Shown here one piece after another: positions 1-5,380 of a stretch of DNA of 5,380 bases. The stretch lies in assembly GCA_030621975.1 (NCBI GenBank), contig JAUXGQ010000171.1, positions 1-5,380 of the forward strand. The letters run 5' to 3'. Position 1 is the stretch's first letter. Each line of letters opens with the position of its first letter. The notes beneath the pieces are model-generated. The model ran no database searches, was not told where the DNA came from, and saw only the letters and a list, made by a program, of their open reading frames with translations. The DNA comes from Gammaproteobacteria bacterium (lineage in GTDB: Bacteria; Pseudomonadota; Gammaproteobacteria; Chromatiales; Chromatiaceae). A program made the position numbers and the translations under genes.

Positions 1-1008
1 CGCCGCATCGTTCTCACCCACACCGGCGGTAAACACCAGGGCGTCGAGCCCGCCCAGCGATGCGGTCAGGGCGCCCAGCTCCTGAGCGATGCGGTAGATG
101 AAATAATCGATGGCATCGCGCGCGCGCGGATGCTCGCTTTGATGCAGGGTGCGCATGTCGTTGCTCACGCCGGAGATCCCGAGCAGCCCGGAACGCTTGT
201 ACAGCAGCGCTTCCAGCTCCTCCACACCCAGCCGGTCCCGGTGCATGAGATACAGCAGCACGCCGGGGTCGAGCGACCCACAACGGGTGCCCATAGGCAG
301 GCCGTCCAGGGACGAAAAGCCCATGGTGCTCTCCACGCTCTTGCCCCCGTGGATGGCGCACATGCTGCAGCCGCTGCCAAGATGCGCCACCACCACCCGC
401 CCCCGGGCCAGATCGGGCGCGATCTGCGCCAGGCGACCGGCGATGTATTCATAGGAGATGCCGTGAAAACCGTAGCGCCGGATGCCCTCTTCGAAGAGCT
501 CGAAGGGCAGCCCGAGGCGCTCGCTCACCGCCGCGCGCCCGCGGTGAAAGGCGGTATCGAAACAGGCCACCTGGGCCAGCTCGGGGTGGCCCTTGGCAAC
601 CGCCCGTATCGCCGCCAGATTATGGGGCTGGTGCAGCGGCACCAGGGGGATCAGTCGGTTCAGCTCGGCAAGGACCTGCGCGTCGATCAGCACCGGTTGG
701 GCGTATTGCTCGCCCCCGTGGACCACCCGGTGGCCCACCGCCAGCAGCCGTTTGCCCTCGATGAACGCCTGCAGCCAGCGCCAGATCTGCTGAAAGGCCA
801 GGGTATGGCCCTCGCCTCCGCCCACCGCCTCCCAGTAGCTCTCGGCGAGCAGGGATCCGTCCGCATCCTTGGCCAGGAAATGGGGCGCGCTGCCGATCCC
901 TTCCACCTGTCCCTTGGCCAAGAGTTCGGGCTCACCGGCGACAGCGCGGTAGACCGCAAACTTGACGCTGGAGGAGCCCGCATTGAGGGTCAGGACGACC
1001 TCGTTCAT
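1..1008 (-). CDS. ackA: Acetate/propionate-family kinase, C-terminus cut by window edge
   Basis: Carboxylate kinase that makes ATP from acetyl-phosphate (or another acyl-phosphate) and ADP, or runs in reverse, in the cytoplasm. The frame is open for 336 codons from ATG at 1008 to the window edge; family members are about 400 residues, so roughly the last 60 are missing. Visible motifs in order: NAGSSSVKF (N9-F17), HRVVHGG (93-99, Arg94), PLHQPHN (His126), CFDTAFH (Asp151), RRYGFHG (His182), HLGSG (209-213), MGTRCG (Arg242) and TAGVGEN (327-333). The Asn usual in the HLGNG loop of classical acetate kinases is Ser212 here, and GTRSG is GTRCG; this points to the variant 'acetate/propionate family' branch rather than canonical AckA. 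The start overlaps the upstream stop as ATGA (1008-1005) and has no strong Shine-Dalgarno, so translational coupling to the MaoC-Pta gene is likely. Acetate versus propionate or butyrate specificity cannot be read from sequence. The catalytic Glu near the C-terminus lies outside the window. Confidence 0.93.
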   Translation of the reverse strand, partial: MNEVVLTLNAGSSSVKFAVYRAVAGEPELLAKGQVEGIGSAPHFLAKDADGSLLAESYWEAVGGGEGHTLAFQQIWRWLQAFIEGKRLLAVGHRVVHGGEQYAQPVLIDAQVLAELNRLIPLVPLHQPHNLAAIRAVAKGHPELAQVACFDTAFHRGRAAVSERLGLPFELFEEGIRRYGFHGISYEYIAGRLAQIAPDLARGRVVVAHLGSGCSMCAIHGGKSVESTMGFSSLDGLPMGTRCGSLDPGVLLYLMHRDRLGVEELEALLYKRSGLLGISGVSNDMRTLHQSEHPRARDAIDYFIYRIAQELGALTASLGGLDALVFTAGVGENDAA

Positions 1009-2414
1009 CGCTTGAAACCCGAGACCGCATTCCTGCGCAGCGCATGGGCATGGAGCACCGCGGTCGCCGCCGAGGCGCGGCGCGCCCGCACGCTGTCCGC
1101 GCGCGAGGTCAAAACGATGGGAACACGCGCACCGAGCACGATACCGGCGGCGTCCGCGTGGGCCATGAAGGTGAGCTGTTTGGCCAGGATGTTGCCCGCC
1201 TCCAGGTCCGGCGCCACCAGCACGTCGGCCTGCCCGGCCACCGGCGAGTCGATGCCCTTGGTGCGGGCCGCCTCCAGGCTGATGGCGTTATCCATCGCCA
1301 GCGGCCCGTCCAGCAGACCGCCCTTGATCTGGCCCCGGTCGGCCATCTTGCACAGGGCCGCCGCTTCCAGCGTGGATTGAATATGCGGGTTGACCGTCTC
1401 CACCGCCGACAGGATGGCCAGACGCGGCTCCTCCACGCCGAAGGTGTGGGCCAGATCGATGGCGTTCTGACAGATGTCCGCCTTCGCCGTCAGATCCGGC
1501 GCGATATTGACCGCGGCATCGGTGATCAACAACAGCTTGGGGTAGGTGGGTACGTCCATGGCGAAGATGTGGCTCATACGGCGTTCCGTGCGGATGCCGG
1601 TGCTGCGCGACACCACGGCACCCAGCACCTCGTCGGTGTGCAGGCTGCCCTTCATCAGGATCTCCGCCGCGCCTTCGTGCACCAGCTCCACCGCCCTGGC
1701 CGCCGCGGCGTGGCTGTGCGCGACGTCGATGATGCGGTAGCCCGCCAGGTCCAGTCCCTGCTCTTCGGCCACCGCGCGTATGCGCGCTTCCGGCCCGATG
1801 AGCAGCGGTGCGATCATCCCGTCCTGTGCCGCTTCGATGGTACCCTGCAGGGATTTCGCATCGCAGGGATGGATGACGGCGGTGGGGATCGGATCGAGCC
1901 CCCGCACCGATTCGAGCAGGTCGGCGTAGCTGTCGTGGTGGCGCACGGAGACCTCGGGCAGTTCCGCCTTGGGCACCGAGATCTTCTCGCTGGGCGCGAT
2001 CACCTCGGCCAGGCCGGTCATGACCGTTTCACCCCGCTGATTCACCACGTCGCAGTCGAACACGACCCGGTTGTTATCTCCTTTTTCCCGCACCTTGATG
2101 CGCGCCGTCACGGTGTCGTCGAGGACCACCGGGCGATGAAACTGCATGTCCTGTTTACGGTAGACGGTGCCGGGACCGGGCAGCAGGTTACCGAGCAGGC
2201 TCGAGATCAGCCCGCTGCTCCACAGGCTGTGCCCGGTGATCGCCCCGGTGGCGCTGCCGCGCGCGTATTCCGCATCCACGTGGGTGGGATTGAGATCCCC
2301 GGAGACCTTGCCGAAAAGGACGATGTCGTCGCGGGTCAGCGTGCGCTGCAACTCCGCACTCTGGCCCACGCGGAGCTCCTCATAGGGGTGGTTTTCGATG
2401 AATTCAGTGACCAT
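1005..2414 (-). CDS. Bifunctional MaoC-like hydratase / phosphate acetyl(butyryl)transferase
   Basis: A 469-residue fusion. Residues about 1-145 form a MaoC/R-hydratase hot-dog domain with the signature FGKVSGDLNPTHVDAEYA; catalytic Asp40 and His45 are both present. Residues about 155-460 form a PTA/PTB domain, recognisable from DAAVNIAPDLTAKADICQNA, GPLAMDNAISLEAARTKG and VLVAPDLEAGNILAKQLTF. The second domain should convert acyl-CoA plus phosphate to acyl-phosphate plus CoA, and the first should hydrate or dehydrate an enoyl/3-hydroxyacyl-CoA. The architecture matches the known 'bifunctional enoyl-CoA hydratase/phosphate acetyltransferase' family, and the length is normal with no internal breaks. 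The ATG at 2414 is chosen because AGAGGG (2427-2422) sits 7 bases upstream and the hot-dog homology begins soon after. The gene overlaps ackA by 4 bases (ATGA), so phosphotransacylase and kinase are probably made together. Acyl chain length is unknown; acetyl or butyryl are both possible. Confidence 0.95.
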   Translation of the reverse strand: MVTEFIENHPYEELRVGQSAELQRTLTRDDIVLFGKVSGDLNPTHVDAEYARGSATGAITGHSLWSSGLISSLLGNLLPGPGTVYRKQDMQFHRPVVLDDTVTARIKVREKGDNNRVVFDCDVVNQRGETVMTGLAEVIAPSEKISVPKAELPEVSVRHHDSYADLLESVRGLDPIPTAVIHPCDAKSLQGTIEAAQDGMIAPLLIGPEARIRAVAEEQGLDLAGYRIIDVAHSHAAAARAVELVHEGAAEILMKGSLHTDEVLGAVVSRSTGIRTERRMSHIFAMDVPTYPKLLLITDAAVNIAPDLTAKADICQNAIDLAHTFGVEEPRLAILSAVETVNPHIQSTLEAAALCKMADRGQIKGGLLDGPLAMDNAISLEAARTKGIDSPVAGQADVLVAPDLEAGNILAKQLTFMAHADAAGIVLGARVPIVLTSRADSVRARRASAATAVLHAHALRRNAVSGFKR

Positions 2415-2421
2415 GGATACG

Positions 2422-2427
2422 CCCTCT
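2422..2427 (-). promoter_or_regulatory. Ribosome binding site of the MaoC-Pta gene
   Basis: On the minus strand AGAGGG lies 7 bases before the ATG at 2414, a good match to the anti-Shine-Dalgarno sequence. It fixes the start of the fusion gene. It also shows that this gene can start translation on its own although the preceding DUF3141 frame is broken. Confidence 0.7.
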
Positions 2428-2501
2428 TAAGCGTTTGTTTTTAACTCAGCCAATGCGTTGGCGGACGCCGGCCGGTCGGGAACGGCAGGCCAATCCTCAC
2501 T

Positions 2502-2571
2502 CCGTAGGAGCCCGCTTGCGGGCGAACCTGCGCCGCGCTCCGAGTCTTCGCCCGCAAGCGGGCTCCTACGG
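2502..2571. repeat. Paired REP-like palindrome (REPIN-type element)
   Basis: Two perfect 25-base arms, 2502-2526 and 2547-2571, are inverted around a 20-base loop. Each arm starts with CCGTAGGAG and contains its own short palindrome, GCCCGC-TT-GCGGGC at 2510-2523 and the AA-loop version at 2550-2563. GTAG directly before a GC-rich stem is the layout of REP sequences linked to RAYT (TnpA-REP) transposases in gammaproteobacteria; two inverted REPs form a REPIN/BIME. It sits between the DUF3141 remnant and the MaoC-Pta gene. As RNA it would fold into a very stable hairpin, which could stabilise the 3' end of the upstream message or reduce read-through. There is no U-tract of an intrinsic terminator. 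No RAYT gene is in the window. Confidence 0.85.
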
Positions 2572-2607
2572 GCCGGGATTCTCCCGAGCGGCGGTGCGAA
2601 TCCCCGC

Positions 2608-4466
2608 TCAGGCGCTCGCCGCAAACAGCTCTTCGACCTTGGCCCAGCGCTTCGCCTTCTCGCCCTCCAGCTCGCCGCTTGCCGTGACCACACGACGAAT
2701 AGTGTCCAACTCTTTTTGCCTTGCCTTGGGGTCCTTAGACAGCATCTTCGGGATGGCCGCCAGGGCCGCTTCCTGGTCCAGCAGCAGGGCAAAGAACTGC
2801 TCGCGCAGCGCGTGTTTGAACTCCTCGAGCGTCATGCCCTCGCCCTCCTCGTCGCGTATCTGCTGCACCACCGCAAAGCGACGCTCGTCGAGCGCCGTCC
2901 CGCCCATGCCGATGTAGACCAGGGCGCGGATCGCCGCCTCCACCTGCCCGCCCTCGCCGATGCGCGCCTTGATCTCGGCGATACGCTCGTTGATGTAGGC
3001 GATCTCCTCGGGCTCCATACCGGGGCGCCGCCGCGGGGCCTCGTCCGTGGCCTGCAACCCCACCAGCGCCTGCAGCATCGGGTTGCCGTAGACCGCCAGA
3101 AAGATCTGCTCGATACTTTGGTCCCGCACATCCCGCCACCCGTCCAGGGCCGAGACCATCATCGACGACATCATCTCCTGGAGCTGCACGAACGGGTTGT
3201 CCGGTGCCTGTGGCACCCGCTGCTCGCGCACCTGCTCGGCGAGCGCCGCCACCTGGCCCATGAGCGGATTCTTGTCCGAGAGCAGCTCCAGGGGCAGCTC
3301 CGCGGGCTGCAGCTTGTGCAGCCAGTCCGCACTCTTGTCGTTGGCGAAGGCCTGCACCAGGGGCTGCAGCAGGGTGCGGTAGAGCCCCAGATTGATCTCG
3401 GAGACCCGCTTGACGGTGGCGAAACGCCGCTCGTCCTCCGGGTCGGGTTGCACGATCGCCCGCACATCGTCCAGGCTGCGGCGCTCGAAGCGCACCACCC
3501 AGTCGCCGCCGGCCAGCTCCGCCCCGGTCGCCATCGCCGACTTGGGCACCATGACCGCCTCGTAGATGCCCGGCGGGAGGATGTCGATGAGGTCGATGTT
3601 GGAGGCGAACTCCTGATGCTCCTTCTTGGCCACACCCCCGGAGACGAAGATACCGAGATGGCCGACGCTCTTGTGGATCGCGTAGACGATGGTCTGCTCG
3701 TTGGCCAGGATGTCGTCGTCGTCCTCGTAGCAATCGAGGATCCAGCCGATCGCCTGCTGCGGCGGGGTGATGTTGTCCCCCTCGGAGGCGAAGCACAGGA
3801 TCGGCGAACGGATGTTGCGCAGGTCGATGCGCACACCGTCACTGGTGGTCAGCTCGGCCGAGGCCAGGCGGTTGCCGATGAACAGCTGGTCCACGATCCA
3901 CTGGATCTCCTCGGCGTTCAAACTGACGTGGCCGCCCCACCAGCGTTCGAAGTCGAGAAAGCGCTCCGCCTCCGTGTCCACGTTCGACCAGAGGTTGTAG
4001 TTCTTGCTCCAATAGGTGTTGGCCGGGTTCATGCCCTCGAAGTTGTCCACCAGGTAGCCGCCGTCGAACCGGCCCTTTCCCAGGTCGCTCATGAGCGCCG
4101 TGAGCCAGCTTCCGCCATACAGCCCCCCCGTGTAGCGCATCGGGTTCTGGCCCTTGACCCCGGCCCAATAGGACAGCGGCGATCCCGGCACGATGATCGG
4201 CCCGAACAGCTCCGGGCGCACCGCCGCCAGCATCATGACCGCCCACCCGGCCTGGCAGTTGCCGATCACACAGGGCTTGCCCTCGGCCTGCGGGTGCAGC
4301 GCGATGACCTTCTCCAGAAACGCCTCCTCGGCGCGCATCACATCCTCGTGGTCTGCCCGGGCAGGGGCTCGGGAGTGAAAGCGACGAAGTAACACACGTG
4401 GCCGGCACGCGCCGCCACCCCGATCTCGCTGTCCGCCTTGAAGCCCCCGATTCCGGGACCGTGCTC
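2608..4466 (-). pseudogene. DUF3141 protein (PHA-synthase-like alpha/beta hydrolase), 5'-truncated and frameshifted
   Basis: From Glu at 4347 to the TGA at 2608 the frame is open and reads as a typical DUF3141 protein. The nucleophile elbow is IGNCQAGW (Cys at 4257-4255), the acid region SEGDNITPP (Asp at 3777-3775) and the His region SVGHLGIFVSGG (His at 3660-3658), a Cys-Asp-His set as in PHA synthases. A helical, acidic C-terminal part ends in ELFAASA. Upstream, 4463-4350 encodes the preceding family segment (HGPGIGGFKADSEIG ... CYFVAFTPEPLPGQT) in a different frame, which hits TGA at 4340-4338. Restoring one base between 4349 and 4348 would turn ACCAC-GAG into ACC ATC GAG and give GQTIEDVMRAEEAF, the expected family wording as I recall it. 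Homology stops at about 4463; an in-frame TGA lies at 4514-4512, no start codon precedes the fragment, and an estimated 150 or so N-terminal residues are missing. The ATG at 4395 only adds 16 out-of-frame residues and is not a credible native start. The remaining part could still be translated, or the damage could be a sequencing or assembly error. Confidence 0.82.
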
Positions 4467-4501
4467 CGGTGCCGGCTTACAATCGGCTAACCGTGCGGAA
4501 C

Positions 4502-4515
4502 TTGACCGGAATCAA
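4502..4515. promoter_or_regulatory. FNR/Anr-type operator-like palindrome
   Basis: TTGAC-CGGA-ATCAA matches the FNR consensus TTGAT-N4-ATCAA at 9 of 10 fixed positions, and the symmetry extends to AACTTGA/TCAAGTT (4499-4518). FNR-family regulators (FNR, Anr, FixK, DNR) bind such sites under low oxygen. If it acts leftward at the usual -41.5 position, transcription would begin near 4467, right at the edge of the DUF3141 remnant, and continue into MaoC-Pta and ackA. No strong -10 hexamer is visible there, so direction and use are uncertain. Confidence 0.5.
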
Positions 4516-4518
4516 GTT

Positions 4519-4536
4519 TATGTGTATTCGCACATA
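4519..4536. promoter_or_regulatory. Second perfect palindrome, possible regulator site for a rightward promoter
   Basis: TATGTG-TATTCG-CACATA is a perfect 6+6 inverted repeat directly abutting the FNR-like palindrome. TGTG/CACA half sites recall CRP-family operators, but the spacing is 6 rather than the 8 of the CRP consensus. On the plus strand TAAAAT at 4558-4563 could be a -10 element lying about 30 bases from the palindrome centre, the distance expected for an activator at about -41. No recognisable gene follows on that strand, so the role is speculative. Confidence 0.3.
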
Positions 4537-4785
4537 CGCCGTCCCAACGGATAGGGCTAAAATGCCCGAGGTGAGAAAAGTAGGGGATGGTGGCGGGGTC
4601 AACCCGGATTTACATCGTTCAGACCTCAACACCATGACGGGATCATTGATATATAACTTATTGCTTTTAGTTGCAAAAATGGATATCCAGGCGATAATTG
4701 GACACTCACGACAAGTTCAATCCGTCGACCGCGAAAAAAATGACATGATTAACAGCATTGCTCAAGATTTACAGATCTTTCGTAC

Positions 4786-4826
4786 AATGTATCCCTGTAA
4801 ATCCTGAAAAATCATGTTAATCCTGT
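4786..4826. repeat. Degenerate tandem repeat with unit of the AATCCTG type
   Basis: About four imperfect units of 9-10 bases follow each other: TGTATCCCTG, TAAATCCTG, AAAAATCATG and TTAATCCTG. The first and last well-preserved copies (4796-4806 and 4815-4825) match at 10 of 11 bases with a 19-base offset. From memory, similar AATCCTG/AATCATG strings occur between genes in many environmental bacteria. Their function is not known to me. Confidence 0.5.
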
Positions 4827-4886
4827 CTAATTATGGAGTTGATTTTTAGAGGAAATGGAGAGGTCTGTATATACGGAAAACGACAT

Positions 4887-4911
4887 TTCTCGCGCAGAGG
4901 CGCAGGGAGAA
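4887..4911. repeat. Imperfect hairpin containing a CGCAGAGGCGCAG motif
   Basis: TTCTC-GCGC, loop AGAG, GCGC, bulge AGG, then GAGAA can fold as an imperfect stem. It lies 19 bases past the ettA stop on the ettA transcript and could mark its 3' end, but there is no clean U-tract on the minus strand, so I do not call a terminator. From memory, the CGCAGAGGCGCAG wording recurs in intergenic DNA of many environmental bacteria, often close to AATCCTG-type strings as here. Confidence 0.4.
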
Positions 4912-4929
4912 GGACTAGTGTAAGAACAC

Positions 4930-5380
4930 TCAGGATGCGAGCCGCTTGTACTTTATCCGGTGCGGACGCTCGGCGTCGGCGCCCAGGCGGCGTTTACGAT
5001 CCTGTTCATACTCCGCGTAGTTGCCTTGGAACCAGACCGCCTGGCTGTCACCCTCGAAGGCCAGTATGTGACTGGCGACGCGGTCGAGAAACCAGCGGTC
5101 GTGGGAGATGATCAGGGCGCAGCCCGGAAAAGTGAGCAGTGCCTCTTCCAGGGCGCGCAGGGTCTCCACGTCCAGGTCGTTGGTCGGTTCATCGAGCAGC
5201 AACAGATTGCCGCCGCTCTTTAGAAGCTTGGCCAGATGCACCCGGTTGCGTTCGCCCCCGGAGAGATTGGCGACGCGTTTCTGCTGGTCGGGCCCTTTGA
5301 AATTGAAGCGGCTTACATAGGCGCGGGACGGCATCTCGAAGCTGCCGACGGTCAGGATATCCGCTCCGTCGGATATCTCC
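4930..5380 (-). CDS. ettA: ABC-F ATPase EttA (energy-dependent translational throttle A), C-terminal part
   Basis: About 150 C-terminal residues of a protein usually near 555 long; the start and both Walker A motifs lie beyond the window. ABC-F proteins bind the ribosomal E site; EttA links ATP/ADP level to entry into elongation. The second nucleotide-binding domain is visible: signature LSGGERNR (Leu codon at 5265), Walker [13 protein letters not shown] (Asp 5193-5191, catalytic Glu 5190-5188) and H-switch [10 protein letters not shown] (His 5103-5101). [15 protein letters not shown] before the signature and the basic tail ending RIKYKRLAS are characteristic of EttA rather than Uup, YheS or other ABC-F members. 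The protein ends at TGA 4932-4930 with the normal C-terminus. All motifs are intact, so it appears functional. It is separated from the DUF3141 remnant by about 460 bases and is probably a separate transcription unit. Confidence 0.96.
   Translation of the reverse strand, partial: EISDGADILTVGSFEMPSRAYVSRFNFKGPDQQKRVANLSGGERNRVHLAKLLKSGGNLLLLDEPTNDLDVETLRALEEALLTFPGCALIISHDRWFLDRVASHILAFEGDSQAVWFQGNYAEYEQDRKRRLGADAERPHRIKYKRLAS

Larger units (their letters stand above)
4467..4929. other. AT-rich spacer without a convincing gene
   Basis: Between the DUF3141 remnant and ettA the sequence turns clearly AT-richer, with runs such as TGATATATAACTTATTG (4647-4663) and a run of A near 4734-4740. A plus-strand frame with a GTG at 4469 stays open to 4807. 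It has no ribosome binding site, overlaps two palindromes at its beginning and ends inside a degenerate repeat, and I recognise no family in it. Apart from the palindromes and repeats listed separately I see nothing that explains about 4565-4785. Its base composition could reflect transferred DNA, a relic of a mobile element, or simply a long intergenic region. Confidence 0.6.

Noticed and set aside
130..1380. 416-codon plus-strand open frame
   Set aside because: It lies antisense to the kinase and the end of the fusion gene, both with clear family motifs. Its composition (Ala, Arg, His, Gln rich) is typical of an antisense shadow of GC-rich coding DNA.
1044..2444. 466-codon plus-strand open frame
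   Set aside because: Almost exact mirror of the MaoC-Pta gene, with no recognisable domain; Arg/His/Gly/Gln-rich shadow.
2586..2609. GAGCGG/CCGCTC hairpin just after the DUF3141 stop, with a tRNA T-arm-like GCGAATCC in the loop
   Set aside because: The stem is only 6 bp with a 12-base loop and no U-tract. No acceptor, D or anticodon arms are present, so it is neither a tRNA nor a convincing terminator.
2458..4392. 644-codon plus-strand open frame
   Set aside because: Antisense shadow of the DUF3141 remnant, with low-complexity Leu/Arg/His composition and no motif. Its length only reflects GC-rich codon use on the other strand.
4469..4807. 112-codon plus-strand frame in the AT-rich spacer
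   Set aside because: GTG start without a ribosome binding site, running through two palindromes and ending in a degenerate repeat. I recognise no family. It cannot be excluded as a small gene but has no positive support.
4833..5111. 92-codon plus-strand frame
   Set aside because: More than half is antisense to ettA and the rest crosses the hairpin motif; no family resemblance.
5356..5377. Perfect 8-bp inverted repeat GATATCCG/CGGATATC
   Set aside because: It lies within the ettA coding region, which reads normally through it ([11 protein letters not shown]); most likely chance.
1..5380. CRISPR array, rRNA, tRNA or insertion-sequence transposase
   Set aside because: No regularly spaced repeats, no RNA gene signatures and no transposase motifs were seen on either strand.

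Overview
The window looks like chromosomal DNA from a high-GC proteobacterium, most likely a gammaproteobacterium. The reasons are an EttA tail of the proteobacterial type, a paired REP (REPIN-like) palindrome typical of gammaproteobacterial intergenic DNA, and GC-rich wobble positions in every gene. All recognisable genes lie on the minus strand, so the biological reading order is from high to low coordinates.

Layout in transcription order. (1) 5380-4930 is the C-terminal part of the ABC-F ATPase EttA, cut by the window edge. (2) 4929-4467 is a spacer clearly richer in A+T than the genes. It holds an FNR/Anr-type palindrome, a second abutting palindrome, a degenerate AATCCTG-type repeat and an imperfect hairpin of a type I recall from other intergenic regions. 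I see no convincing gene in it. (3) 4466-2608 is a damaged DUF3141 gene (PHA-synthase-like alpha/beta hydrolase). Its N-terminal coding part is absent and a single-base deletion at about 4348/4349 breaks the frame, but the rest reads cleanly to the normal stop. (4) 2607-2415 is a spacer with a perfect 25-bp inverted repeat made of two REP-like units. (5) 2414-1005 is an intact fusion of a MaoC-type hydratase domain with a phosphate acetyl/butyryltransferase domain. (6) 1008-1 is an acetate/propionate-family kinase, overlapping the previous gene by ATGA and running off the window.

DUF3141, MaoC-Pta and AckA are, to my knowledge, a recurrent neighbourhood in proteobacteria, often with fabI. The last two genes supply a plausible acyl-CoA -> acyl-phosphate -> acyl-acid + ATP route (phosphotransacylase then kinase). 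The MaoC domain would act on an enoyl- or 3-hydroxyacyl-CoA. DUF3141 resembles PHA synthases, but I know of no assigned reaction for it. The FNR-type box upstream would suit low-oxygen control of such a fermentative or acyl-disposal module; this is inference.

The most notable points are the broken DUF3141 gene next to an intact MaoC-Pta/AckA pair, the abrupt change of composition where DUF3141 homology stops, and the two adjacent palindromes at that edge. I found no clear evidence of a wholly new system.
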